Of a stretch of 64,000 nucleotides of DNA, positions 1 to 8,867 are shown piece by piece. The stretch's first letter is position 1; each line of letters opens with the position of its first letter. The DNA is from Gammaproteobacteria bacterium. GTDB lineage: Bacteria > Pseudomonadota > Gammaproteobacteria > Steroidobacterales > Steroidobacteraceae. Location of the stretch: the NCBI GenBank assembly GCA_003164785.1, contig PLUE01000037.1, positions 62,001 to 126,000 of the forward strand, written 5' to 3'. The translations under genes and the position numbers were made by a program. The notes below the pieces were generated by a model. The model saw nothing but the letters and a program-made list of their open reading frames with translations. It searched no databases and was not told where the DNA came from.

Positions 1-23
1 GGCTGAATTACTGAGGGATCCCC

Positions 24-656
24 ATGAAACAGTCACCGATACCTTACGGCGTCTTGATCGGGGCCGCGCTCTATGCGTTCAGCGGTGCGGGTCATGCGGC
101 TGCGGACGTCGCCGCCGACACGCAGAAGGAGGCCCTGCAAAAGACCATCGAGACCTGCACGATCTGTCACGGTGCCGGTGGTCGAAGCGTCTCGCCCACC
201 TTCCCGAATCTGGCGGGGCAGATGGCCCCGTACATCGAGTTGCAGTTGCATGCCTTCAAGGATCAAACCCGGGCCGATCCCGATGCGCAGGCCTACATGT
301 GGGGGATGGCGTCGCAACTGAACGATGGGTCGATCAGCGGTCTCGCCGAGTATTTCTCCAAACAATCCGCTGCGCCGGGCCGAAGCGGCAATGCCGCCCT
401 CATCGCCAGGGGTAAACAGATCTTCACGGAGGGAGTCCCCGCACGCCAAATCGTCGCCTGTGCATCGTGTCATGGTGCCAATGCCGAGGGGAACGGGCCG
501 TTTCCGCGCCTGGCCGGGCAGCATGCGCCCTATCTGCTCAAGCAGCTTTTCGTGATTCAAAGTGTGCTGAGGACCGCTCCGGTGATGCACGGCGTGATCA
601 AGGACCTGACCAAGGAGCAGATGCAGGCTGTGGTCGCCTACTTGGAGTCGGTGTAG
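24..656 (+). CDS. Dihaem cytochrome c (c4-like), periplasmic
   Basis: This is a 210-aa exported electron carrier. The first 25 or so residues form a signal peptide ending around GHAAA. There are two CXXCH haem-attachment sites, CTICH at residues 45-49 and CASCH at 146-150, each followed by the FPNLAGQ/FPRLAGQ segment typical of cytochrome c4/c553-type domains. Candidate Met axial ligands lie near residues 92-95 and 188. A GAGG sequence just ahead of the ATG supports the start. The two-domain layout fits cytochrome c4, which passes electrons to terminal oxidases. No oxidase gene is adjacent, so its partner is unknown. Confidence 0.85.
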   Translation: MKQSPIPYGVLIGAALYAFSGAGHAAADVAADTQKEALQKTIETCTICHGAGGRSVSPTFPNLAGQMAPYIELQLHAFKDQTRADPDAQAYMWGMASQLNDGSISGLAEYFSKQSAAPGRSGNAALIARGKQIFTEGVPARQIVACASCHGANAEGNGPFPRLAGQHAPYLLKQLFVIQSVLRTAPVMHGVIKDLTKEQMQAVVAYLESV

Positions 657-838
657 GGTGTCGCCTTGGTCGGCCGCCTCTGTGCGGCATTGGACAGAGT
701 TCGTCGCGACATCGGCGTGAAATTGGCGCATGGTACCGGGCGTTGGACTCATCGAAAACAGGAGCATCGCCATCAGAACATCGAACGACCATGTAGTCGG
801 CATGCCCTTTTTTCGGGGTCGAATCGGCGCAAGGGGAG

Positions 839-991
839 TTGAGGCGCGATGCGGCCTGGCGTCATGAGCGGGTCGCCACCGCCGCCTACCACCTTGCGCA
901 GCGCCGTGGCTTCCAGCCGGGCCGGGAGGCGCAGGAATGGCTGGCTGCGGAGCGTCAAACCGACGTGGTCGACGCAGGTGAAGCGCGGTAG
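839..991 (+). CDS. DUF2934-like mini-protein (possibly a remnant)
   Basis: A short frame ends four bases before the phosphorylase ATG. It reads ERVATAAYHLAQRRGF...EAQEWLAAER, which matches the compact DUF2934 pattern (helix, Y-x-L-A-xx-RGF, then E-x-WL-xAE). The frame is open from 797 but contains no ATG. The only plausible start is TTG at 839, with AAGGGGAG placed too close to be a good ribosome site. It is therefore either a roughly 50-aa protein with a weak start or the tail of a decayed gene. DUF2934 proteins are often found beside glycogen genes, which fits the position. Function is unknown. Confidence 0.45.
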   Translation: MRRDAAWRHERVATAAYHLAQRRGFQPGREAQEWLAAERQTDVVDAGEAR

Positions 992-994
992 CCC

Positions 995-3505
995 ATGAGC
1001 GAGATCCCGGGTTTCGATTCCCTTTCCGAGCTGGCGCTGAATTTGCGATGGTCTTGGAATCATGCCACCGATCGTCTGTGGGAACAGCTCGATCCGGCGC
1101 AGTGGAAGCTCACGCAGAATCCCTGGAGCGTGCTGCAGACCGTTTCCCGGGACAAGCTCCGGGAGGTCCTGGCGGACCCTGAATTTCGCGACACTGTCGG
1201 CAGGTTGGTCGAAGAAAGACGCGCGGCGATCCGAGCGCCGGCATGGTTCCAAAACGTCCACCCGTCCTCGGCGCTCAATTGCGTGGCGTACTTCAGCATG
1301 GAATACATGGTGAGCGAGGCCCTGCCGATCTACTCGGGTGGGCTCGGAAACGTCGCCGGCGACCAGCTGAAAGCGGCCAGCGACTTGGGCGTGCCCATCG
1401 TCGGCGTGGGTCTGCTCTATGCGCAGGGCTATTTCCGGCAGGTGATCGACCGGGCGGGCGCCCAGGAAGCGCTATACCCCTATAACGACCCCGGTCAGCT
1501 GCCCATCGCTCCCCTGCGTCACGCGAACGGCGAGTGGCTGCGATTGGAGGTGGTGCTATCCGGCTATTCGGTGTGGCTGCGCGCCTGGCAGGTCGAGGTG
1601 GGTCGGTTGAAGCTCTACCTGCTCGACAGCAACGATATGGCGAACACGGCGCCATTTCGCGGGATCACGAGCCAGCTCTACGGCGGCGGCTCGGTATTGC
1701 GCCTGCAGCAGGAGTTGATTCTCGGGATCGGCGGTTGGCGGCTACTGACCGCCCTGGGCGTCAGTCCGGACGTGTGCCATCTGAACGAGGGGCATGCCGG
1801 GTTCGCGATTCTCGAGCGGGCGCGAACGAGGATGATGACGACCGGCGAGGCGTTCGAAGCCGCCTTGACGACCACGCGAGCGGGCAACGTCTTCACCACG
1901 CACACCGCGGTGCCCGCCGGTTTCGATTGCTTCGCGCCGCCGTTGATCGAGCAGTATCTCGGTCATTACGCGACAAGCGCGCTGCATATTTCCGTGCCCG
2001 AACTGCTTGCGTTGGGCCGTTTGAATCCGGACGATGCCGCCGAGCCTTTCAACATGGCCTACCTGGCGATACGCGGCAGTGGAATGGTCAACGGTGTCAG
2101 TCAATTGCACGGTGAGGTGAGCCGCGGTATTTTCGAGCCGATGTTTCCGCGCTGGCCGCGGGACGAGGTACCCATCGGTCATGTCACCAATGGCGTCCAC
2201 GTGCCGAGTTGGGATGGTGTGGAGGCGGATGCGATGTGGACCGCCAGCTGTGGCAAGGAACGGTGGCTGGGCGACGTGGACGAGCTGCCCGAGCGCATTC
2301 GTCGCATACCGGACACGACGATCTGGAGTTCCCGCCAAGCGGCGCGAAAATCCCTGATCGAATACGCGCGAGAGCGGCTGGCGATGCAGCTGGCGGCATC
2401 GGGGAGCGATAGCGAGGAGATCGAGAGGGCGCGACACTGCTTCCGTGACGACACGCTGACGCTGGGCTTTGCGCGTCGATTTGCGACCTACAAGAGACCG
2501 AATCTACTGCTTTGGAACCAGGACAGGCTGGTTCGTTTGCTGACGGATACGCGACGACCGGTGCAGCTCATCCTGGCGGGCAAAGCGCATCCGGCCGATG
2601 GGGCGGGACAGGCGCTCATCAAGCAATGGATCGAATTCATCCGCCGGCCCGAAGTGAGTTCCCATGTCATTTTTCTGAGCGACTACGACATGTTGTTGAC
2701 CGAACGTCTGGTGCAGGGCGTCGACGTCTGGATCAATACGCCCCAGCGTCCATGGGAGGCTTGTGGGACCAGCGGGATGAAGGTGCTGGTGAACGGCGGA
2801 CTCAACCTGTCGGAACTCGATGGGTGGTGGGCGGAAGCCTACAATCCGGGCGTGGGTTGGGCGTTGGGCGACGGGTTGAACCATGATGGCGATGCTGCCT
2901 GGGATGCGCGGGATGCTTCGCAATTGTTCGACAGGCTCGAGGCTGAGGTGATTCCGGAGTTCTACTCGCGCGACGCGAGTGCCGTGCCGCGAGCCTGGGT
3001 CAACCGCGTGCGCGAAAGCATGGCGAGTCTGACAGGGACGTATTCCGCGAATCGCAGTGTGCGCCAGTATGTCGAGCAATGTTATTTGCCGGCGGCCAGT
3101 GCATACCGGGCGCGAGCGGATCATGACGGGGCCTTGGGATTACAGATGACCCGTTGGAAACAGACCTTGACGAAAGCGTGGCCGAGTGTCCGATTGGGCC
3201 GTGCCGAGATTGGCGAGGCCGATGGACGATGGGAATTCACCGTGGAAGCGACCCTCGGCGCGCTCGACCCGGACTCGGTGCTCGTCGAACTCTGCGCCCA
3301 ACCGGACAGTGCCGGAGTGTCCTGCCGGCAAGAAATGGCGCGTGCGGCGCGTGCGACGGGTGCGAGCGATCCGGAGGGGAGATACCTGTATTCGGCAAGC
3401 ATCCCCGCGGGTCGCCCGTCCAGCGACTATACCGTGAGGATTCGTCCCGTATTCGCGGGAGTCAACGTGCCGCTCGAGATTGGACTGGTGCTCTGGGAAC
3501 GATGA
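995..3505 (+). CDS. glgP: Alpha-glucan (glycogen) phosphorylase, GT35 family
   Basis: This 836-aa enzyme would release glucose-1-phosphate from alpha-1,4-glucans using pyridoxal phosphate. The N-terminus (SLSELALNLRWSWNHATDRLWEQLDP) is the DUF3417 segment found in the shorter, non-regulated bacterial/archaeal phosphorylase subgroup. A YFSMEYMVSEALPIYSGGLG block follows. The PLP-binding lysine lies in EACGTSGMK at residue 596, followed by NGGLNLSELDGWW. Length fits the subgroup (about 830-860 aa). Other glycogen genes are absent here, although a GH15 enzyme is encoded near 42 kb. Confidence 0.93.
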   Translation: MSEIPGFDSLSELALNLRWSWNHATDRLWEQLDPAQWKLTQNPWSVLQTVSRDKLREVLADPEFRDTVGRLVEERRAAIRAPAWFQNVHPSSALNCVAYFSMEYMVSEALPIYSGGLGNVAGDQLKAASDLGVPIVGVGLLYAQGYFRQVIDRAGAQEALYPYNDPGQLPIAPLRHANGEWLRLEVVLSGYSVWLRAWQVEVGRLKLYLLDSNDMANTAPFRGITSQLYGGGSVLRLQQELILGIGGWRLLTALGVSPDVCHLNEGHAGFAILERARTRMMTTGEAFEAALTTTRAGNVFTTHTAVPAGFDCFAPPLIEQYLGHYATSALHISVPELLALGRLNPDDAAEPFNMAYLAIRGSGMVNGVSQLHGEVSRGIFEPMFPRWPRDEVPIGHVTNGVHVPSWDGVEADAMWTASCGKERWLGDVDELPERIRRIPDTTIWSSRQAARKSLIEYARERLAMQLAASGSDSEEIERARHCFRDDTLTLGFARRFATYKRPNLLLWNQDRLVRLLTDTRRPVQLILAGKAHPADGAGQALIKQWIEFIRRPEVSSHVIFLSDYDMLLTERLVQGVDVWINTPQRPWEACGTSGMKVLVNGGLNLSELDGWWAEAYNPGVGWALGDGLNHDGDAAWDARDASQLFDRLEAEVIPEFYSRDASAVPRAWVNRVRESMASLTGTYSANRSVRQYVEQCYLPAASAYRARADHDGALGLQMTRWKQTLTKAWPSVRLGRAEIGEADGRWEFTVEATLGALDPDSVLVELCAQPDSAGVSCRQEMARAARATGASDPEGRYLYSASIPAGRPSSDYTVRIRPVFAGVNVPLEIGLVLWER

Positions 3506-3989
3506 TGACGACCAGTCAAGGTTCGGATCGGGGGATCTGAAGGAGATCCTTTGGAACTTTGGGAGCCTCGGGGGTAGGGTGTCATCCCTCGCGAGCGTCA
3601 TGCCCTAGGTATCTATTCCGAACCGATCGATCCAGTACGCAATGGGCAGACCGACACGCGCTTTGTCGTTGGGTTTCGCGGCCAGTGTCTGGGGCGCGAC
3701 ACATTATTCACGGATTCAAGGTTCGATCATGCAACGCCGATGCATTAGAGCGTGCTGGCTATGCGAAGGTCAATCCACTGGTGCTTTACGGGTGCAATGG
3801 AGGGTGCATTGCCTGGTTGTGGTTGGTGCGAAGTCTACGCCGTGACCTCTTGGTTACCACAGAACCTCGGGGCTCATTATTCGCTCCCAGGACCTCACCG
3901 AAACTGCAGCTATGAGGGCATTTTGGTGGTGATTTGGCAGTCTGGAATCGCTATAATACTGTAATTATATCCAGCTCTCTGGAGGTCTT
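3506..3989. other. Intergenic region, no recognisable gene
   Basis: These 484 bases separate the phosphorylase from the HNH gene. Short open frames exist on the + strand but none shows a family motif or a good ribosome site. The last 60 bases are AT-richer and hold a TATAAT at 3952-3957 with no well-spaced -35 box. GGAGG lies six or seven bases before the HNH-gene ATG. Confidence 0.5.
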
Positions 3990-5576
3990 ATGGACGACGC
4001 ACCCGAGTCGAATGACCCCTCGCCGAACGCCTTCTCGACGGACGAAGACTCATCAGATGATGATTCGGCGGATGAATCCCCGCATGCCCATCTGTCGAGC
4101 GATGAACTGGAGGCGGAGATCACCGAGCTGGCGGGTCATCTGAACGCGGCGAGCTACCGCTGGCTGACGCTGATCGCGGAGTTTGACCGGCGGGTCGGCT
4201 GGAACGATGGCCGGCTGCACTCGTGTGCGCATTGGTTGAATTTCAAGGTGGGACTGAACTTGGGTGCAGCGCGCGAGAAGGTGCGGGTGGCGCATGCGCT
4301 GGCCGGCGTGCCGAAGATCGCCGCGGCCATGGCGCGCGGTGAACTGAGCTACTCGAAGGTCCGGGCGCTGACGCGGGTGGCGACGCCGGCGACCGAAGAG
4401 GCGTTATTGATGATCGCGCATCATGGCACGGCGCATCACGTGGAGACGACGGTGCGGTATTTCCGGCGTGCGGAGGAAGCGGCGTTGTTATCGCGCGAGC
4501 AGCAGCAGCAGCTGAGTCGTAGCGTGCACTACTGGCATGACGAGGATGGCAGCCTGGTGCTCAAGGCGCGCCTGCCGGCGTTGGCCGGGGCACTCCTGGT
4601 CAAGGCACTCGAGGCGGCGCTGCCGACGGTGCAGTCGACAGAGGTGACCAGCAGCGAGGTCGGCGAGCAGCGGCTGAGCTACGCGGAACGGCGTGCGGAC
4701 GCGTTGGCAGCGGTGGCGGAGAGCTATCTGGTGCGCGAGGCCATGTCCGAGGCGAGCGCGCCGGGAGCGGTCAGCGGCACGGCGGATCGGTACCAGGTCG
4801 TGATTCATGTCGATGCCGAAACGCTGAAGGAGCAGACGGCGGGTCGTTGCCATCTCGAGGGCGGACCGACGATGGCGGCGCTGACGGTGCGGCGCCTGGC
4901 CTGCGATGCAAGTCTGGTGCGCATCGTGGAGACCGAAGAGGGCGAACCGCTCGATGTGGGCCGCAAGACCCGCAGCATTCCACCGGCGATCCGGCGGGCG
5001 TTGAACACCCGGGATCCGGGCTGCTGCTTTCCGGGCTGCACCTACACGCGGTACCTGGACGCCCATCACGTGCGGCATTGGGCCGACGGTGGAGCGACGA
5101 AGCTGTCGAATCTGGTATCGCTGTGCCGAACGCATCATCGCGCGGTGCACGAGGGCGGGATCATGGTCGAGGCGCGGTCCGGCGGGGGTTGGCGATTCAC
5201 GCGGCCGGATGGGCGTGAGTTCGCGCTGCCGACCCCCGCGAACGCGCCGCATTACCGCTGGACCGCGCTACGCGAGGCACACGCCGCGCAAGGACTGTAC
5301 ATCGACGAGAAGACGGCCGCCTGTCGCTGGATCGGCGAGCGCATGGACTACGATCTCGGCATCTGGGTGCTGTGTTCCATGGCCGAGCGGGAACGCGATG
5401 CGCAATCTTCTGAACAGTCGATGCACCAGTCGCAGACGCCTACTGAGGAATGGCATCAAGACGTTGCCGCGGAAACGTCGCTGGCCCAATCACCGAAATT
5501 GGCCATGGACAGGGCGCAGATCGAGGCGCGTCACCGCGACGATGACGGAAACTCGTGGCAGAGGCGTTTGACGTGA
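3990..5576 (+). CDS. DUF222 / HNH endonuclease domain protein
   Basis: The protein has 528 aa. It begins with an acidic Ser/Asp-rich tail (about residues 1-35). A DUF222 helical region follows (GRLHSCAHWLNFKVGLNLGAAREKVRVA; SYSKVRALTRVATPATEE). An HNH nuclease domain lies near residues 335-390, with paired cysteines in RDPGCCFPGCTYTRYLDAHHV, then HWADGGATKLSNLVSLC and HHRAVHEGG. This is the layout of the 13E12-type actinobacterial/proteobacterial DUF222-HNH family, which is often multicopy and of unknown biological role. A metal-dependent nuclease is predicted because the HH and N/H positions are intact. It stands alone with its own GGAGG site. Confidence 0.85.
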   Translation: MDDAPESNDPSPNAFSTDEDSSDDDSADESPHAHLSSDELEAEITELAGHLNAASYRWLTLIAEFDRRVGWNDGRLHSCAHWLNFKVGLNLGAAREKVRVAHALAGVPKIAAAMARGELSYSKVRALTRVATPATEEALLMIAHHGTAHHVETTVRYFRRAEEAALLSREQQQQLSRSVHYWHDEDGSLVLKARLPALAGALLVKALEAALPTVQSTEVTSSEVGEQRLSYAERRADALAAVAESYLVREAMSEASAPGAVSGTADRYQVVIHVDAETLKEQTAGRCHLEGGPTMAALTVRRLACDASLVRIVETEEGEPLDVGRKTRSIPPAIRRALNTRDPGCCFPGCTYTRYLDAHHVRHWADGGATKLSNLVSLCRTHHRAVHEGGIMVEARSGGGWRFTRPDGREFALPTPANAPHYRWTALREAHAAQGLYIDEKTAACRWIGERMDYDLGIWVLCSMAERERDAQSSEQSMHQSQTPTEEWHQDVAAETSLAQSPKLAMDRAQIEARHRDDDGNSWQRRLT

Positions 5577-5692
5577 GCGATAGCGGTCGGATGCGGTAGG
5601 TCAGCGGCTCACCCCGCCGTTCAGGGAACTTATTCGCGGGGCGAGCCGCAACGCGAGCGCGACGGAACCGGCGAAGGTCGTCGTATTTTTCG

Positions 5693-6187
5693 TCAAGACC
5701 AAGGGCGGTAAGACGTCTGTGCCTGCGGACTAATGTCGTCCTGGAACTGCGGCTGCTCGCAGGCCAATACGATCCGGGTGCCGCCTTGGGCGCGTCGTTC
5801 GACCCGGAGTTGTCCGTGCAGGATGCTGGCCCGATATCCCATGATGTGCAACGCGACGCCTGCGTCGGGCTCGACATCCTGCGGCAGGCCGATCCCGTCA
5901 TCGGTGACCTCGAGCGTGACCTTGTGCGGCTCGACGACCAATCGAATCTCGAGCATATCGGCGATCAAACGGGCGACCGCGGTGCTGGAGGTGGGAACGA
6001 AGACCTCTCGCCAGCGACGCCCTCGAATCTCGACCAACGTCCACCCAGTGAGCTGCAGGAAGTAGTCGTTGCAGTACATGATCTCGGCGTCCGTGTTGAC
6101 GGTCACCGCGATCAGGTTGACGTTGTTCAGCAAATTGCGGAAGCACGCCTCGCCGGTCGAAAGTTCATCAGGCGTCTCGTGTTGCAC
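5693..6187 (-). pseudogene. Internally deleted sensor histidine kinase (PAS joined to HATPase C-half)
   Basis: The 164-aa frame starts with a PAS domain (FRNLLNNVNLIAVTVNTDAEI, then YFLQLTGWTLVEIRGR). Near residue 75 it jumps into the second half of a histidine-kinase ATPase domain (VEIRLVVEPHKVTLEVTDDGIGLPQ, then a degenerate G2 region and QGGTRIVL). The phosphoacceptor His domain and the N-box of the ATPase are missing. The reading frame is kept across the junction, so a fused protein could be made, but it could not act as a kinase. It lies at the downstream end of the minus-strand block. I read it as a deletion remnant; a PAS-only regulator is the alternative. Confidence 0.7.
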
Positions 6188-6251
6188 CGCTGAAGGGTAT
6201 TCGGTGGCGCGGCAAACGCAATGTTGACTTTTCCAGCGTCCGCAGCCTCGA

Positions 6252-7085
6252 TCAGACCGGCTGATCGCCGATGATGGTCGCCCGGTTCATCACGCGCCGC
6301 GCCGGTCGATAGTCGTCGATGGCGTAATGCTGCGTGACGCGGTTGTCCCAGAAAGCGACGTCGCCGTCGCGCCACTTCCAGCGCACCACGAATTCAGGCT
6401 TCGTGGAGTGGGCGTACAAGAAGGTCAGCAGGGCATGGCTTTCCGCCGCCGTGAGTTCATTGATGTGCGTGGTGAATCCCTCCTGCACGAACAGACCCTT
6501 GCGTCCGGATACGGGATGCGTCCGAATCACCGGGTGCGAGACCGGCGGGTGGTCGCGCTTGGCCTGCTCCAGCCGCTCCTGGGCCTGCGGCGTCATGCCA
6601 AACCGTACGGCCGGAAACGACTGGACGATGCTGTGGCTCGCGGTCAGGCCCTCGAGAAATTTCTGCATCGGCGGGGAGAGCGCATCGTAGGCCGCGGCGC
6701 TGCTCGACCACAGCGTGTCGCCGCCTTGCTCCGGCAGGATGCGCGCGACCAAGACCCCGCCCATGGGCGGGGTCTTCGTGAACGTGACGTCGGTGTGCCA
6801 GATGGCGTTGTCCTGCAGGTCGGTGATGTCCGAGTCCAATACCGTGATCTCCGGCGCTTCGGGATGATTTGGGTAGATCGGATGAATGTGGAGCTGCCCG
6901 AAACGCGACGCAAACGCGCGGTGCTGAGCGGGGGTTACGTTCTGATCGCGAAAGAAGATGACGTGGTGATCCACCAAGGCCTGGTTGATCTCCTGTTGCG
7001 CCGCATCCGTCAGCGGAGCGCCGAGGCTGATGCCGTCGACGATGGCGCCAATGGTGGGAGTCAGCCGGGTCACGGATACAGTCAT
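6252..7085 (-). CDS. TauD/TfdA-family Fe(II)/2-oxoglutarate dioxygenase
   Basis: This is a 277-aa cytoplasmic oxygenase. The start at MTVSVTRLTP gives the usual family length; the open frame continues far upstream, but that part is antisense noise inside the desaturase gene. The iron ligands are the HTD of AIWHTDVTF and the distal His in WDNRVTQHYAIDDY, followed by an Arg-rich C-terminal RRVMNRATI for 2-oxoglutarate. It starts only a few bases after the desaturase stop, so it shares that operon. The substrate cannot be read from sequence. TauD relatives act on sulfonates, aryloxyacetates and alkyl sulfates, which is suggestive given the sulfotransferases upstream. Confidence 0.88.
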   Translation of the reverse strand: MTVSVTRLTPTIGAIVDGISLGAPLTDAAQQEINQALVDHHVIFFRDQNVTPAQHRAFASRFGQLHIHPIYPNHPEAPEITVLDSDITDLQDNAIWHTDVTFTKTPPMGGVLVARILPEQGGDTLWSSSAAAYDALSPPMQKFLEGLTASHSIVQSFPAVRFGMTPQAQERLEQAKRDHPPVSHPVIRTHPVSGRKGLFVQEGFTTHINELTAAESHALLTFLYAHSTKPEFVVRWKWRDGDVAFWDNRVTQHYAIDDYRPARRVMNRATIIGDQPV

Positions 7086-7090
7086 ATTGC

Positions 7091-7993
7091 TCACAGGGTC
7101 GGATGCACGGGGCTGAACACCGGCACGAACAGATAGCGTCCGGCCAATTCGCCGTAGCCCTTGTAGACGAAATTGGCGTTGCTGGCCAACAATTCCACGC
7201 GGTTGGCGCGGTAGAAGCGCGGAATGTCGTACCACGCCATGGTGGGTTTCAGGTGATGCACCACGTGCAAGTTGTTGTGGAGGTACAGTATGCCGAAGAG
7301 GGCGTTCGATTCGACGGCGGCGGTGCGCTCCTGCGAGTCCTCGGCCGCGCGATGTTCCGTGAACGCTCGCAGCAGACCCAGACTCAGGCCCGGATAGGCG
7401 ACCAGCAAGCAGTACTGCCACCAGGGGAAATGACAGACGCCCGAAATGAACCAGAACAGGAGCCCAACGGCCACGACGTGAATGCCCCAATGCGGCAAGT
7501 GGCTGTAATCGCCCCGGCGCACGCGTCCCGTCTCCCGGGTGACCAGGATCCAGAGCCGCAACGCCGGTCCGATGGCCAACCGTCCGGCCATGGTCTGATT
7601 GACGGTCAGCAGGGCCCGCCGGAAACGCCCCATGCGAGCCCAATCGGCCTGCTTGACATAGTACGACTCCGTATCGACGCCGGGCACGGTCAAATGGACG
7701 TCGCGGTGATGGGTGCTGTGGCTCTTTCTGTAGAGCGCATACGGAAACCACAGGCCCAGAGGTGGGAACACCACGGCGAAGCGCAGCCAGGCCGGCACAC
7801 CGCGGAAGGCATGGATGGCCTCGTGCTGCAGCGAGAAATGCCAGGCGAGCAGATACGCGCCCACCGGCATGATGACCCACCACGGCAATACCGCGTTGAA
7901 CCAAACCAGCAGAAACCAACAGGTATACAGCACCACGGCCACCACCCAGGTGGGGCCGTCGAATCGGCGGAATGTCTGTCCTAGTGAACTCAT
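7091..7993 (-). CDS. Membrane fatty-acid desaturase-like di-iron protein
   Basis: This is an integral membrane protein of about 300 aa. The three His boxes of the membrane desaturase/hydroxylase family are present: HEAIH (with HAFRG), HSTHHRD and HVVHH (in NNLHVVHHLKP). Several hydrophobic segments lie between them. I place the start at the ATG giving MSSLGQTFRR; an in-frame TTG at 8029, two bases past the preceding stop, is possible. The next gene (TauD-like) follows after five bases. The family can desaturate or hydroxylate acyl chains, carotenoids or alkanes, and the substrate here is unknown. Confidence 0.82.
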   Translation of the reverse strand: MSSLGQTFRRFDGPTWVVAVVLYTCWFLLVWFNAVLPWWVIMPVGAYLLAWHFSLQHEAIHAFRGVPAWLRFAVVFPPLGLWFPYALYRKSHSTHHRDVHLTVPGVDTESYYVKQADWARMGRFRRALLTVNQTMAGRLAIGPALRLWILVTRETGRVRRGDYSHLPHWGIHVVAVGLLFWFISGVCHFPWWQYCLLVAYPGLSLGLLRAFTEHRAAEDSQERTAAVESNALFGILYLHNNLHVVHHLKPTMAWYDIPRFYRANRVELLASNANFVYKGYGELAGRYLFVPVFSPVHPTL

Positions 7994-8030
7994 GGTCTGA
8001 TTTTCATGGCTTTGGCTGTGAAAACGCAAG

Positions 8031-8867
8031 TCATGGCGCGAACGTGGGATGCGTCACCGCCGCAAGCGGATGCGAATGCCAGTAGCGCATCGCCGCTTCC
8101 CGACGCTCCCGCAAGATGGCATAGGCGGCCGCATCCGGGGCGGCAAAGCGCCGCAGGAGCAACTCGTCCATCAGCGCCTTGATGGAGGCCTTCTTATGCG
8201 CTTCAAGGAAGGCTGATTGGAGGGTCTGGACACCGCCGTGGGCGGCGAACTCGCCCCGTGAGGCCACCAGGATGGGTATCGGTGTCGGCGGCGTCCTGCC
8301 GATGATGCGCACCTGGGACGTGAGCGCGGGCTCGAATCGGCGCAGCAGTTCGAATGCGTACGAGTCGACGGGTGCGACGTCGGCGTCCCCGCGGATGACC
8401 GCGGTCAGGGCGCCTAAGGGGGTGATGGTCGGCGCAACGATGGCACTGAACGCCGGCAGCGGATGCGGGAGCGTCGTGAAGTAGCCCAGCGCCGCGGCGT
8501 AGCCGGACTGCGATTCCGGCACCGTGAAGGCGATGCGAGCGCCGAACGTGTCGGTGACCGACCGGTAGGGGCTGTCCGCGCGAACCACCAGTTCGCTCCA
8601 ATACTGGGGCATGTCGGCATAGGCCTCGGCAGCCGGCACCGGCGCCGCCACGAGCAGGGGCTGCGGCTCCGCGCGTGAGAAGGGCAGGCCGCACATGAAA
8701 ACCGCGGCCTGGTCAGGCCGGCCCCAGAGCTGCTCCATGGGCGCGGGCGGCGCGTGCTCGACGAGCGTCACCGGCACGCCGGCAGTCTCGATCACGGCCG
8801 CCAGCAGCGAGCGCCACAGTTGCGCCACCACCGGACTTACCGAATACATGCGCGCGTTGGCGATCAT
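8031..8867 (-). CDS. PhnD-like (phosphate/phosphonate ABC) binding-protein domain, no signal peptide
   Basis: The protein has 278 aa. Starting at MIANARMYSV the ATG overlaps the previous gene's TGA (ATGA at 8864-8867), which fixes the start. The fold signature is that of the PhnD/SsuA-like periplasmic-binding family: YRSVTDTFGARIAFTVPESQSGYAAALGYF, then VIRGDADVAPVDSYAFELL. Unusually, there is no signal peptide, so it would stay in the cytoplasm unless co-exported. No ABC permease or ATPase is nearby. It may be a stand-alone ligand-binding or enzyme-like relative rather than a transporter part. Confidence 0.72.
   Translation of the reverse strand: MIANARMYSVSPVVAQLWRSLLAAVIETAGVPVTLVEHAPPAPMEQLWGRPDQAAVFMCGLPFSRAEPQPLLVAAPVPAAEAYADMPQYWSELVVRADSPYRSVTDTFGARIAFTVPESQSGYAAALGYFTTLPHPLPAFSAIVAPTITPLGALTAVIRGDADVAPVDSYAFELLRRFEPALTSQVRIIGRTPPTPIPILVASRGEFAAHGGVQTLQSAFLEAHKKASIKALMDELLLRRFAAPDAAAYAILRERREAAMRYWHSHPLAAVTHPTFAP

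Noticed and set aside
7086..7919. N-terminal extension of the TauD-like frame
   Set aside because: The open frame overlaps the desaturase gene and has no conserved domain; the ATG at 7085 gives the family length.
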